DNA of 64,000 bases from an uncultured bacterium. GTDB taxonomy: Bacteria; Cyanobacteriota; Vampirovibrionia; Gastranaerophilales; Gastranaerophilaceae. Location of the stretch: the NCBI GenBank assembly GCA_958366705.1, contig CATXCB010000007.1:1-64000 (forward strand). The letters run 5' to 3'. A program made the translations under genes and the position numbers. Position 1 is the first letter of the stretch, and every line of letters begins with the position of its first letter. Positions 25,635 through 35,111 of this stretch are shown here, in pieces. Below the pieces are notes generated by a model. It was not told the DNA's origin. It did not search any database and saw nothing but the letters and a program-made list of their open reading frames with translations.

Positions 25635-26537
25635 CTATTGTTTAATTCCACATCTCACAAATTTACTTATATCTATAAGCTTTTCAACATCAGAACAAGA
25701 AAAATTCCTACTGAATCGAACCGGAGAAATATCAATTCCTCCGCGTCTTGTATATAGAGCACAAACAAGTAACTCATCCTGTTTATCCAGAATATCAAAA
25801 AGCCTTTTATAAATCATTTCACAGCATTCTTCATGAAAATGATACTCTGAACGAAATGAAACAAGATATTCAACCAAACTACTTTCATCTATATTTTTGC
25901 AGGATTTATAATAAATAAATACATCTCCAAAATCTGGTTGATGTGTAACCCTGCAATTTGACCGCAAAGAATCAAACATCAAATAATGTTCTGATTTTTC
26001 AGGAGTAAGACCAGAGACTTTCAATACTTCCGGAGATTCTTTAAATTTAGCTATTGTAATATTCTCTTCAGTAATTAAACTTTTCAAATCTACAAAATTT
26101 GAAAAAATATTTTCTCTAGATATATCATTTTGTAAAAAAGCCGCTTCAACTCTAGTACAAAGCATTTCCCCTAAATCTTTTTCAATCAAATTACGACAAA
26201 TACTCAAACATTCATCACTATTTTTTCCAAACTTTGACATATTAAATGAGTTTAGATAAAGCTTCAAGGACTTCGATTCAACGATAAATTCACTAGAACA
26301 ATTATATCTTAGTTTTAAGACTCGTGTAACCGGTAAACCTTTTTCTGTAAGACACGAAAATTCATATCCATGCCAAACATCCCAGCCCTCAAAAGGTAAA
26401 TTTTCATTATGAATATCATAATGTTTTCTGTTTTCAATTCGAGGTACTGCAACAAGCAATGAAGAATCATATGTTGTACTGCCGGAACTTTTTTTACCTA
26501 AATGCGTTGATGCAATTTTATCTGTAATATTATCCAT
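25635..26537 (-). CDS. queF: NADPH-dependent 7-cyano-7-deazaguanine reductase, long form
   Basis: Reduces preQ0 to preQ1 for queuosine in tRNA. 300 residues, the bimodular YqcD/QueF type II length. Substrate-binding ESKSLKLYLNSFN lies near residue 85, the catalytic Cys is in SNCRVTHQPDFGD, and ALYTRRGGIDISPVRF is near the end. TATTAT sits 6 nt before ATG 26537, so the transcript may be leaderless. No other queuosine genes nearby. Confidence 0.92.
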   Translation of the reverse strand: MDNITDKIASTHLGKKSSGSTTYDSSLLVAVPRIENRKHYDIHNENLPFEGWDVWHGYEFSCLTEKGLPVTRVLKLRYNCSSEFIVESKSLKLYLNSFNMSKFGKNSDECLSICRNLIEKDLGEMLCTRVEAAFLQNDISRENIFSNFVDLKSLITEENITIAKFKESPEVLKVSGLTPEKSEHYLMFDSLRSNCRVTHQPDFGDVFIYYKSCKNIDESSLVEYLVSFRSEYHFHEECCEMIYKRLFDILDKQDELLVCALYTRRGGIDISPVRFSRNFSCSDVEKLIDISKFVRCGIKQ

Positions 26538-26620
26538 ACAGCCATAATAACATAAACCTCAAAACAAAGAAATCCACTACAAAAGTGGATTTCTTAAATA
26601 TTAAAAATTCTAAATTTGCA

Positions 26621-27943
26621 CTAGGCTATTTCTTCATATGCCTGCGGATTATTTAACAAATCATAATTAATTTCATTTTCATTATCAGCAATTGTAGCAG
26701 CAACAACAGCATCTGAAGTGACGTTGAGAGTTGTTCGCAGCATATCAGTAATTCTTTCAATAGTAAACAGGAATGCAAATCCTGCAACCAGCTGCTCCGG
26801 ACTCAATCCCATACCATTCAGAATAAGAGCAATTGTAATCAAACCACCACCAGGGATTCCTGCACATGTACTAGATGCAACAATAGCAAGCAATGCAATT
26901 TGAATTATTAAAAACGGATCCAGCGGAACCTGATAAGCCTGAGTAAGGAAAATAACAGCTACAGTTTGCAACAGTGCAGTACCGTCAAAATTCAAAGTAG
27001 CCCCAAGCGGCAACACAAAACTTGAAATTTTATGAGAGATACCGCGTTTTTCGCAGCATGCTATTGTCAAAGGTAAAGTTGCTGATGAACTTGCTGTACC
27101 AAAAGCTACCATTGTGGCTTCCGCAATAGCAGAAAACAACATTGGCGCAGAAACTTTTGAAAAGCACTTTAAAAATAGCGGGTACACAATAAACATTTGA
27201 ATCGCAAACCCTATCAAAAGAACAAGTAAATATTTAGATATAGCTGCAAATATATCAATACCAAAACTTGAAACAGCACTGGCAGTCAAAGCAAAAACAC
27301 CAGGAGCTGCAAATAACATAATCCAATCTGTTATTTTCATAGTTGCAGCAAAAACAGATTCAAAAAATGAAACTATTGGTCTGTTTACATCTCCAACTTT
27401 TGCAAGAGCAAGAGCAAAGAGCACAACAAACAGAATAATAGGGACCATATTACCGTTAGCAAAAGCCTCAACCGGATTATTTGGAATAAAACTTAAAAAC
27501 AGATTTAAAATATTTCCCTGTTGTTGCTGCATTGCAGTTGCAACAGTAGCCTGAACATCAGAAGCAATATTTGCAGAAATATATTCGGCTGCACCTGAAC
27601 CCGGTTTTACCAATAATGCAAGCGCACTACCAATTGTTACAGCAATAGTTGTTAAAATTCCATAATATAAAATCATTTTTGAACCAAATTTACCAAGCTG
27701 TTTGTTATCACCAACACTGGTAATACCAATTACAATTGCAGATACCACAAGTGGAATTACAACCATCTGAATCAATCTAATAAAAACTTGTCCAACAAAC
27801 ATTAAAATATTGTCGACTAAAACATTCTGGTGAGAGTGAAGAAATATTCCAACCAAAATACCGGCAATAATTCCGAAAAAAATGTGCCAGTTACGTTTAA
27901 TACCAAGACCTAACGCAATAAGGATCTGCATGTGAAGCTTCAT
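26621..27943 (-). CDS. dicarboxylate/amino acid:cation symporter (DAACS, GltP/DctA type)
   Basis: 440-residue inner-membrane transporter with the SLC1 fold. Eight helices and two re-entrant hairpins are suggested; the key motifs are FGTASSSATLPLT (HP1 serine-rich loop), LPLGATLNFDGTAL (TM7 NMDGT equivalent) and ASSTCAGIPGGGLI (HP2). Substrate is probably glutamate, aspartate or C4-dicarboxylate with Na+ or H+. Monocistronic; AGAGGA before the start. Confidence 0.92.
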   Translation of the reverse strand: MKLHMQILIALGLGIKRNWHIFFGIIAGILVGIFLHSHQNVLVDNILMFVGQVFIRLIQMVVIPLVVSAIVIGITSVGDNKQLGKFGSKMILYYGILTTIAVTIGSALALLVKPGSGAAEYISANIASDVQATVATAMQQQQGNILNLFLSFIPNNPVEAFANGNMVPIILFVVLFALALAKVGDVNRPIVSFFESVFAATMKITDWIMLFAAPGVFALTASAVSSFGIDIFAAISKYLLVLLIGFAIQMFIVYPLFLKCFSKVSAPMLFSAIAEATMVAFGTASSSATLPLTIACCEKRGISHKISSFVLPLGATLNFDGTALLQTVAVIFLTQAYQVPLDPFLIIQIALLAIVASSTCAGIPGGGLITIALILNGMGLSPEQLVAGFAFLFTIERITDMLRTTLNVTSDAVVAATIADNENEINYDLLNNPQAYEEIA

Positions 27944-28105
27944 ATTTATCTATCCTCTTAATTCTACTTTTACTAATAATTTGACTTGTTTATTATACAA
28001 CCATTAACAAAAAATTTCAAATAAATAATACAAAGATGGTATATAAATAGGAAGAGAAAATATACTGCATAAAATTTATCCATAGACTGATTATAGCATA
28101 CATAA

Positions 28106-28142
28106 TTGGTTTGACCCTGAACTTGTTTCAGGGTCAAACCAA
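28106..28142. repeat. perfect 16-bp palindrome of the dispersed GAACT-TTC family
   Basis: TTGGTTTGACCCTGAA - CTTGT - TTCAGGGTCAAACCAA. Longest-armed member of the family seen in the window. It sits directly against the tRNA-Leu terminator. Confidence 0.8.
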
Positions 28143-28145
28143 TAT

Positions 28146-28173
28146 AAAAAAGAGGTCTTTAGACCTCTTTTTT
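28146..28173 (-). terminator. terminator of tRNA-Leu
   Basis: AAAAAAGAGGTCT - TT - AGACCTCTTTTTT; the pairing extends outward to about 20 bp. Confidence 0.85.
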
Positions 28174-28177
28174 ATAT

Positions 28178-28261
28178 TGGTGGGCGTGAAGAGACTCGAA
28201 CTCCCATGCCGAAGGCGCTAGATCCTAAGTCTAGTGCGTCTACCAATTTCGCCACACGCCC
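28178..28261 (-). tRNA. tRNA-Leu (UAG anticodon)
   Basis: Minus-strand 84-nt tRNA including an encoded CCA. The acceptor stem is GGGCGTG/CACGCCC, the D-arm contains AAATTGGTAGACGC, the anticodon stem-loop is CTAGA-CTTAGGA-TCTAG with anticodon TAG, the variable arm is long as in type II tRNAs, and the T-arm is GGGAGTTCGAGTCTC. Codons CUA and wobble relatives. Confidence 0.95.
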
Positions 28262-28600
28262 TTATTTATTTGTCATAAATGTAATTTATAATAAGCAAGA
28301 TTAATTGTCAAGATAAAATTTTAGGTAAGAGACAACATGTTTACACCAGATATGTGTAAAACCGTCATGCTGAACTTGATTCAGCATCTCTTAACAGAGG
28401 AGACCCCGAAACAAGTTCAGGGTGACATTGTAAACTTAATCTATTTAAACAGCCTTTACTGTTATTTTGAATTCAGTTCGGAATCTTATAAAATGCAGAA
28501 ACTAGTCCAACATGACAGTTGTTTAAAATTTTAAGATAAATTTCTTTTATCATTATTTTTATGATAACATTATAAACACAGACTTTAAGGGATTAAGGAT
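28262..28600. other. intergenic region with dispersed palindromes
   Basis: No convincing gene; the frame at 28337-28534 translates repeats. It contains ATGCTGAACTTGATTCAGCAT (28367-28387) and an inverted partial copy (28404-28426), plus an ATTCAGTTCGGAATCT fragment. Confidence 0.65.
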
Positions 28601-29569
28601 TTGGAAGTTAAAAATATTCAATTATCTAATATAAACAATTACCCCGCAAGAAAAATCACGGGTCCAAAGTATGCTGCGAATATTCGTCCCGAACGCAGGA
28701 TTAGCAAGGATGTATTTATAAAACAGAAGCTTCCTGCAAACAACACTTCATTTCAAGGTAATTTCTACACTGATAGCTGGATAACAAAATTTTTGAAAAA
28801 CAGAAGTTATGAAACTTCTATCAAAGGCTCCAAAAGGCCCTATCTTTCTTTGAGTGACGAGTTAGCCAATATAATAAAAAGTGTTGAAATAAAAGTTGGA
28901 AAAGATGAAAAAATTAATGCTTTCGATATTAATCCCAATAATGCCGATAAATATTTAATCTTTTTACACGGTTTTTCCCAAAATATTACGAGCAATCAGC
29001 CGCTATACAAAGCAGTTAGTAAATCAAATTTTGGGATACTGACAATTGATTACAGAGGGTATGGCAAAAACCCCAAATCGACCCACACATCGGAAACTGA
29101 CATTATGCATGACATTCAAGCTGCTGCAAAATATTTGAAAGAAAAAGGGATTAATAGTATAGGACTTGTCGGACATAGTTTTGGAGGCTACATGGCAGCC
29201 AAAACATCTAATATCAACACTTTCGACTTTCAAATTCTTGTATCACCTATGCTTTCACTTGAGTTCTGGTTAAATAACGTGCTAAAAAACCCTAAGAAAT
29301 ACAAACTTGAATCACTTATGGTTAAATATATTCCCGGGTTTAAAGAGCATTACATGAAGACATTCGATATTGAAAAACATATATCTTCAAACACAACCCC
29401 AACATATATTGTCCACTCAAAAACAGATGGTTATATAAGCGCCAAAAGAGTTAACGAATTTTCAAAAAAAGTATATAATAAAAAAGATTACATCCTGATT
29501 CCAAAAGGCGGGCACCGTATGGATGAAAATAAAATTAATGAAATTGTTAACATTCTAAACAAATTGTAA
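28601..29569 (+). CDS. alpha/beta hydrolase with N-terminal SFQG motif
   Basis: 322 residues starting at TTG 28601, with TTAAGGA upstream. The first 50 or so residues are polar and end in NNTSFQGNF, a motif shared with other signal-less proteins here. The hydrolase domain follows: LFLHGFSQN (oxyanion loop), DYRGYG, nucleophile elbow GHSFGGY (Ser near residue 193), an acid Asp in HSKTDGY, and the catalytic His in KGGHRMDE. Substrate unknown; serine esterase or peptidase. No Sec signal. Confidence 0.8.
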   Translation: MEVKNIQLSNINNYPARKITGPKYAANIRPERRISKDVFIKQKLPANNTSFQGNFYTDSWITKFLKNRSYETSIKGSKRPYLSLSDELANIIKSVEIKVGKDEKINAFDINPNNADKYLIFLHGFSQNITSNQPLYKAVSKSNFGILTIDYRGYGKNPKSTHTSETDIMHDIQAAAKYLKEKGINSIGLVGHSFGGYMAAKTSNINTFDFQILVSPMLSLEFWLNNVLKNPKKYKLESLMVKYIPGFKEHYMKTFDIEKHISSNTTPTYIVHSKTDGYISAKRVNEFSKKVYNKKDYILIPKGGHRMDENKINEIVNILNKL

Positions 29570-29621
29570 ATCCATTTATTTTATGCAATACTAAAATTAA
29601 AAAAGGGAGCAAATAGGGATT

Positions 29622-31439
29622 ATGGAGTACAAATTAAAAGATACGCTTTCAAAAGATGCGTTCAGATACGGCTATTTAGTAAATAAAATTATGCCGTTTA
29701 TAAAACCTCACATGGGCAGAATTATCTTGAATATGGTATTAGCAATTCCATTAGGATTACTTGACGGTGTTGTCGCATTTGCCCTAAAACCATATATGGA
29801 TTGCGTTATAAACGGAAAAACCTGGACAATCGGCAGTCTTACAATTGAACAAAATATGCTTGCTGCAGCCATACCTTTTGGAATTGTATTATTCGCAGTT
29901 GTTCAAGGGCTGTTAAAATATACAAATAACTACCTTACAGATTGGACAGGAAACAAAATATCTAACGCTTTAAAAGTTGAACTTTTTAGAAAACTAACAT
30001 CACTTGACCCTAAATTTTATGACTTAAATTCTTCAGGCTTAGTTTTGACAAGATTCTTAACAGATCCTGAAACAGCATCAAAAAATATTATAAACACAAT
30101 AAAAAGCTTTATTATGACTATATTTGGGATTGCAGGACTGGTTGGAGTTTTATTATATAACTCCTGGAAACTTGCAATTATTGGTGTCGGAATTATGGCA
30201 ATTGCAATTACTCCGGTTACCTTAATCCGAAAAAAAATTAAAAAAGTCTCTAATGCAACAATGGTTGTTGGTGGAGACATGACAACAAACTTCAACGAAA
30301 CATTTGCCGGCAACAAAATTATGACGGCTTATAACCTGCAAAAACTCCAAAATAATAAATTTGAACACCAAATAAAGGAACAGTTTAATTTAACAATATC
30401 TTTAACAAAACGTGTTGGCTGGATGTCGCCAATAATGTATTTCATTTGTTCTATAGGTATAGCACTTGTAATGTTTTACGGAAACCACTTAATTATAAGC
30501 GGACAAATGACAGCAGGCAGTTTTGCATCTTTTGTCACTTCGTTATTACTACTATACAAGCCGGTAAAAGATTTAGGCAGAACACTTACAGATTTACAGA
30601 CAACATTTGTCGCTCTGGGACGTGTGTTTGAATTATTTGAACTCGTTCCGCATATAAAAAATAAGGAAAATGCAATAAAAATGAACGGATTACAATCTTC
30701 AATTGATTTTGATAATGTACAATTTGAATATGAAGAAAATATTCCGGTTTTAAAAAACTTCTCTTTACATGTAAACAAAGGAGAAACCATTGCACTTGTT
30801 GGAAATTCAGGTGGAGGAAAAAGTACTACAGTAAATCTGCTGCCGCGATTTTACGATGTTAAAAACGGCTCTATAAAATTCGATGGTATTGATATCAGAG
30901 ATTTAGAACTTGAATCTTTAAGAAACAATATTTCTTTTGTGTTTCAGGATAATTTTTTATTCTCAGGAACAATAAAAGATAATATTCTGATGGGGAAAGA
31001 AAATGCCACCGACGAAGAAATTCTTAATGTAATAAAAATGGCACATCTTGATGAGTTTTTAAACACGCTGGAAAATGGAATTGATACCTTTGTCGGAGAA
31101 AGAGGCGCCTCTTTATCTGGAGGACAGAGACAGCGTGTAGCAATAGCGCGTGCAATGATAAAAAATGCGCCAATTGTCATATTAGATGAGGCTACATCCG
31201 CTCTTGATAATGAATCTGAAGCTATTGTACAAAAAGCCCTTGATAATTTAATGCAAAACAAAACAGTGTTTGTTATTGCGCACCGTCTATCTACAATCAA
31301 TAACGCTGATAGAATTGCAGTGATTAATGAAGGTGAACTTGTTGAACTCGGTACTCATGCTCAACTTATGGCAATTCCGGACGGAAATTATAAACACCTT
31401 TATGAAATGCAATTTAAAACTCAAGAGGTAAATGCTTAA
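29622..31439 (+). CDS. MsbA-like ABC exporter (half transporter)
   Basis: 605 residues: six N-terminal membrane helices (type 1 exporter fold), then one ATPase domain. Walker A is GNSGGGKSTT, the signature LSGGQRQRVAIARA, and Walker B IVILDEATSALDN, with the H-loop IAHRLST. Similarity to MsbA, the lipid A-core flippase, and the presence of waaA in the window suggest lipid export, but multidrug or peptide export is not excluded. Overlaps the next gene by 8 nt. Confidence 0.88.
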   Translation: MEYKLKDTLSKDAFRYGYLVNKIMPFIKPHMGRIILNMVLAIPLGLLDGVVAFALKPYMDCVINGKTWTIGSLTIEQNMLAAAIPFGIVLFAVVQGLLKYTNNYLTDWTGNKISNALKVELFRKLTSLDPKFYDLNSSGLVLTRFLTDPETASKNIINTIKSFIMTIFGIAGLVGVLLYNSWKLAIIGVGIMAIAITPVTLIRKKIKKVSNATMVVGGDMTTNFNETFAGNKIMTAYNLQKLQNNKFEHQIKEQFNLTISLTKRVGWMSPIMYFICSIGIALVMFYGNHLIISGQMTAGSFASFVTSLLLLYKPVKDLGRTLTDLQTTFVALGRVFELFELVPHIKNKENAIKMNGLQSSIDFDNVQFEYEENIPVLKNFSLHVNKGETIALVGNSGGGKSTTVNLLPRFYDVKNGSIKFDGIDIRDLELESLRNNISFVFQDNFLFSGTIKDNILMGKENATDEEILNVIKMAHLDEFLNTLENGIDTFVGERGASLSGGQRQRVAIARAMIKNAPIVILDEATSALDNESEAIVQKALDNLMQNKTVFVIAHRLSTINNADRIAVINEGELVELGTHAQLMAIPDGNYKHLYEMQFKTQEVNA

Positions 31440-31788
31440 AATTATGAAAAGTATCATTATTACAAAATGGATAGAACCATATAAATTATTAGAAACAATA
31501 AAAAAAAATTATTCATATAAAGATTTTACATTCGATGGAACAACAAAACTCATTGAAAAGAAAAAGTTTTTTAAAGAATTAGAAAACTCGCAAGATTCAC
31601 TTGGACTGTATATGAAAAATGTGAATAAATATTATTTCTTTTCTTCTGGGAAAAATTTTGATATTTGGTCAACACTTACAAAAACGTTTGACCTATCAGA
31701 AAATGATTTTCAATTCAGTGAAGACATTGATAAACCTTTTAATCTTGTTGATATGGGAAAAGCCGAAGCCGGATTGATAATCCCGTAA
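31432..31788 (+). CDS. small cytosolic protein of unknown function
   Basis: 118 residues, acidic and aromatic, starting inside the end of the ABC exporter gene (AGAGGTAA just before ATG 31432). No membrane segment. The C-terminal part LVDMGKAEAGLIIP is the most distinctive. Translational coupling to the exporter suggests a related role, but I recognise no family. Confidence 0.62.
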   Translation: MLKIMKSIIITKWIEPYKLLETIKKNYSYKDFTFDGTTKLIEKKKFFKELENSQDSLGLYMKNVNKYYFFSSGKNFDIWSTLTKTFDLSENDFQFSEDIDKPFNLVDMGKAEAGLIIP

Positions 31789-31868
31789 CATTTTTATACA
31801 TTTATGGCAATTTTTTTCTAAAAAAATACTTTATATAAATATATAGGGGAAACATAGAGGAAAAAATA

Positions 31869-32747
31869 TTGTTTAATATTTTTACACCAATATCTTACAA
31901 TACAGATATTAATCCATTTTTAATGTCTTATTTTACAGGTGCAGGACAGGGGGTTAACCCTTGGTTAATGCCGGCTTGTACCAATTTTTCATGTGGCAGT
32001 ATATTCAATTTTTGCAATACTCCTGTAAATATGTATACAACAAATCCATTCAGCTTTAGCGGCAATTCCGGTTATTATTACAATACACCTCAGCCGGATT
32101 TATTTAGCTATACCGGAGGTGGAGACTTCAATATTTATAAAATAGGACAACCTGCAAATACTGCAACTAAACAAACCCTTAACACAAAGCAAAAAGAAAA
32201 AACAACAAATATAGAAAAAACACCACTCAAAAAGACAGCTGAAACAGAAGAAATCAACAAGGATTCCGAATCTTCAGAATTATTAAAAAGCAGCTATTTA
32301 GGAAGAAGTTTAGCCCAAAACGCTATGCAATATTTAGGTTACAATGAAAATGACGGCTCATACAGAAAATTTTCAGACAGCAAAGAATGGTGTGCTGATT
32401 TTGTATCATACATTGTAAAAGAAACTTACCAGAACAAAGGGCTTGAACCACCAAAAGGCTTCGGAAATCATAGAGTAGAAAATCTGAAACAATGGGGCAT
32501 TAATAACAATAAATTCTTCTCCATTGCAGATAAAAACAATAAAGCCCAACTTATTGCTGATAATGTAAAAGTAGGTGACATTTTAATACTAAGAGAAAAT
32601 GGTGCATCACATACAGGAATAGTGTCGAAAGTCAACTCGGATGGTTCATTTGAAGCTATTGAGGGAAACAGATCTGATAAAGTCGGCATAGGACGATATA
32701 ATCCGAACAATTTTGAAATTAGCGGATTTTTGAAGTTAGCAAGTTAG
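31869..32747 (+). CDS. CHAP-domain amidase/peptidase
   Basis: 292 residues starting at TTG 31869, behind AGAGGAAAA. The N-terminal 100 residues are rich in N, F, Y, P and G and include NPFSFSGNSG; then a Lys/Thr/Glu linker; the CHAP domain spans about 150-290, with the catalytic Cys in EWCADFVSY, His in GASHTGIV and the Glu/Asn in EAIEGN. CHAP enzymes cut peptidoglycan peptides or amides. There is no Sec signal, so export would need another route. Its 3' end overlaps the convergent coaE by 29 bp. Confidence 0.8.
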   Translation: MFNIFTPISYNTDINPFLMSYFTGAGQGVNPWLMPACTNFSCGSIFNFCNTPVNMYTTNPFSFSGNSGYYYNTPQPDLFSYTGGGDFNIYKIGQPANTATKQTLNTKQKEKTTNIEKTPLKKTAETEEINKDSESSELLKSSYLGRSLAQNAMQYLGYNENDGSYRKFSDSKEWCADFVSYIVKETYQNKGLEPPKGFGNHRVENLKQWGINNNKFFSIADKNNKAQLIADNVKVGDILILRENGASHTGIVSKVNSDGSFEAIEGNRSDKVGIGRYNPNNFEISGFLKLAS

Positions 32748-33294
32748 AAACAGCATCTTCTAAATTTTCAATTGTAGAATTATTATAAATAACCCAATCC
32801 GCTTTTTTAGCTTTCATCTCCTGACTTAATTGCGAATCCATACGGCATTTTGCATATTCAACATCATAACCGTTACGCTTTATCAAACGCTGCAGCCTGA
32901 TTTCATCATCTGTGTATATAAAAAGAATTTTATCAAACATATCTTCCATATTAGCTTCAAACAACAGCGGAATCGCAACAAACACACACGGTGCATATTG
33001 ATTGCAGCTAAAGAATTCTAAAATTTTATCTTTTATTAAGGGATGCAAAATACTTTCCAGTTTCAATTTTAATTCAGGATTAGTAAAAACAAGCTTGCCA
33101 AGCTTTGTTCTTGATATTTTATCATTTTCAAAAATATCATACGCTTCAAAAGCAGATATTACATCTTTGTTTTCTGCTAACAATTCATGCGCAACAGAAT
33201 CAGTATCTAGTACCTGATACCCGCTATCTTTCAAAATATTTTCAACGGTAGATTTTCCGCTGGCAATATTCCCAACAAGAGCAACCTTAATCAT
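32719..33294 (-). CDS. coaE: dephospho-CoA kinase
   Basis: 191 residues. Last step of CoA synthesis. P-loop ALVGNIASGKSTVE at the N-terminus, LDTDSVAHELL, the lid RLIKRNGYD and QLSQEMKAKKADWVIYN near the end. Overlaps the upstream pseudouridine synthase gene by 8 nt, and its 3' end overlaps the CHAP gene. The window also encodes CoaX for the first CoA step. Confidence 0.93.
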   Translation of the reverse strand: MIKVALVGNIASGKSTVENILKDSGYQVLDTDSVAHELLAENKDVISAFEAYDIFENDKISRTKLGKLVFTNPELKLKLESILHPLIKDKILEFFSCNQYAPCVFVAIPLLFEANMEDMFDKILFIYTDDEIRLQRLIKRNGYDVEYAKCRMDSQLSQEMKAKKADWVIYNNSTIENLEDAVSNLLTSKIR

Positions 33295-34024
33295 TACGTT
33301 TAGAAATCCTATTTAAAAAATTACGAAGTTCCTTAATTTGCTGAGGTTTTATAGGTTTTACATCTCCGCGTTTTAAACCATCTAAATTCAAGGTTGCATG
33401 CTGAATTCTTTTTAATGTTAAAACTTCAAACCCAAGATGCTCAAACATTTTACGGATTTGCCTGTTTAAACCTTGATAAAGCATAACTTCCATAACTGTA
33501 TGATTATTATCAATATCCAGAACATCTACCTCGGCGTAAGCTTTTTTTCCGGGTTCGATTTCAATCCCTTTATACATTTTATCAATGTCGTTTTGAGTAA
33601 TTTTACCATTGATTGATACTCTGTACAATTTTGGAACTTTAACAGAAGGGTGAGTTAACTCATTAATCAAATCCCCGTCATTTGTCAAAATAATCAATCC
33701 GGTAGATTCTCTATCTAATCTGCCAACAGGTTTTAAATGATGCAGATTTTCGGGAATTAAATCATAAATAGTTTTTCTACCTTTTTCATCCTCACTTGTA
33801 GTTATATAACCTGCAGGTTTATAAAAACGATAATATTCATGACGTACAGGATGAATAAGTTTTCCATTCACAAAAACTTTATCTTTAGGTTGTACAGAAA
33901 AACCCAATTCAGTTACTCTCTTACCATTAACAAGAACGACTCCGCTTTCAATTAATTCATCAGCTTTACGGCGTGAACACAAACCGGATGATGCAATATA
34001 TTTATTTAAACGAGTACCGGACAT
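33287..34024 (-). CDS. rluB: RsuA/RluB-family pseudouridine synthase
   Basis: 245 residues. N-terminal S4 RNA-binding domain (RLNKYIASSGLCSRRKADEL), then the synthase core with VGRLDRESTGLIILTNDG containing the catalytic Asp, and YQGLNRQIRKMFEHLGFEV. Most like RluB or RluE-type enzymes modifying 23S rRNA helix 89-93; the exact target is not provable here. The start overlaps the thioesterase gene by 19 nt. Confidence 0.9.
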   Translation of the reverse strand: MSGTRLNKYIASSGLCSRRKADELIESGVVLVNGKRVTELGFSVQPKDKVFVNGKLIHPVRHEYYRFYKPAGYITTSEDEKGRKTIYDLIPENLHHLKPVGRLDRESTGLIILTNDGDLINELTHPSVKVPKLYRVSINGKITQNDIDKMYKGIEIEPGKKAYAEVDVLDIDNNHTVMEVMLYQGLNRQIRKMFEHLGFEVLTLKRIQHATLNLDGLKRGDVKPIKPQQIKELRNFLNRISKRND

Positions 34025-34428
34025 TTTAAAACCTCATTAAAAGATTTAGCCAGAACTTCTGGCATTTTGCGATATAATTTACCATCATTACTTATAGCAA
34101 CAACAGAGACATCCGCATCAACGCAGATTTTCCCAGAAAACTTTTCCCTGATAATCTGTTTAAATTTCACCGTAAAGCCATTAAATTCAACAATTTCTGT
34201 TTCTATAGACAACATATCTTCTAATTTTGCAGACATTTTATATTTAATATTCAAATTGGTAACAGGAAGCACAATATCGTTATTTTTTAAATCAACCAGA
34301 TTATGCCCCATCATTTCACAGAGGCAAACTCTGCCCATTTCTAACCATCTTAAATATGCACCATGCCATACAACACCATATGCATCAGTATCAGAATAAA
34401 ATACCTTTTGTTCAAATAAATGTTTCAT
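34006..34428 (-). CDS. YbgC/FadM-type acyl-CoA thioesterase
   Basis: 140 residues with a single hot-dog domain. Signature SDTDAYGVVWHGAYLRWLEMGR, where the first Asp is catalytic. Members hydrolyse short-chain or hydroxybenzoyl-CoA thioesters; YbgC copies usually accompany Tol-Pal, but here the neighbours are rluB and coaE, consistent with a CoA theme. TATAAT lies exactly 6 nt before the ATG. Confidence 0.88.
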   Translation of the reverse strand: MKHLFEQKVFYSDTDAYGVVWHGAYLRWLEMGRVCLCEMMGHNLVDLKNNDIVLPVTNLNIKYKMSAKLEDMLSIETEIVEFNGFTVKFKQIIREKFSGKICVDADVSVVAISNDGKLYRKMPEVLAKSFNEVLKCPVLV

Positions 34429-34485
34429 ATACAGATTATAACACTAAAAATAAATAATTCGCCACTTTTTATGTATAATATAGAT
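34429..34485. promoter_or_regulatory. divergent leaderless promoters of the thioesterase and rex
   Basis: Minus-strand TATAAT at 34435-34440 and plus-strand TATAAT at 34474-34479 each lie 6 nt from their start codons, only 33 nt apart. No clear -35 boxes and no obvious Rex-type TTGTGA-TCACAA operator are seen. Confidence 0.55.
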
Positions 34486-35100
34486 ATGAACAATAAAATA
34501 TCAGACAAAGTTATAAACAGATTAACCCTGTACCATTGTATACTAAAGGATTTTATAGACAAAAAGACTGAATATATTTCCAGTAAACAAATTGCAACAC
34601 TTTTAAGAATTGATGATTCGCAAGTTAGAAAAGATATAAATTTGCTAAACAATTCCGGAAAATCCCGCGTTGGTTATATTGTAAAAGAATTAAAAAAATC
34701 CATAGAAACAACACTTGGATTTACTAAAGATAAACGAGCATACATAATTGGCGCCGGCAACTTGGGAATGGCTCTGGCAAAGTATGATAATTTCACAAGC
34801 TATGGACTAAACATTATAAGTTTGTTTGATAATGACCCAAATAAAATCGGAGGTCAGGTTAATAATAAAAAAATTTTAGACATACAAGAGCTGCCTCTCT
34901 ACTCCCAAAAACACGAAATAGACATAGCAATACTCACAGTTCCTGGAAAATTCGCGCAACAAACAGCCGAATATCTTGTAAAATCAAACATTAAATACAT
35001 ATGGAATTTTACACCAACCATACTTGATGTTCCAGAGGACGTACAAGTTTGGAATGAGAACTTAATGGGAAATTTCTTACAGTTTACATATAATATTTAA
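34486..35100 (+). CDS. rex: redox-sensing transcriptional repressor
   Basis: 204 residues from ATG 34486. N-terminal winged helix (SSKQIATLLRIDDSQVRKDI), then a Rossmann NADH domain with IIGAGNLGMALAKYDNF, and a C-terminal swapped helix. Rex represses fermentation and anaerobic genes until NADH rises, fitting a fermentative anaerobe. The upstream in-frame codons from 34420 overlap the promoter and are probably untranslated. Confidence 0.93.
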   Translation: MNNKISDKVINRLTLYHCILKDFIDKKTEYISSKQIATLLRIDDSQVRKDINLLNNSGKSRVGYIVKELKKSIETTLGFTKDKRAYIIGAGNLGMALAKYDNFTSYGLNIISLFDNDPNKIGGQVNNKKILDIQELPLYSQKHEIDIAILTVPGKFAQQTAEYLVKSNIKYIWNFTPTILDVPEDVQVWNENLMGNFLQFTYNI

Positions 35101-35111
35101 ACTCTACAAAG

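Noticed and set aside
28337..28534. 65-codon plus-strand frame
   Set aside because: Built from dispersed palindromes (NLIQHLLTEETPKQVQGD is the usual translation of such repeats); no Shine-Dalgarno.
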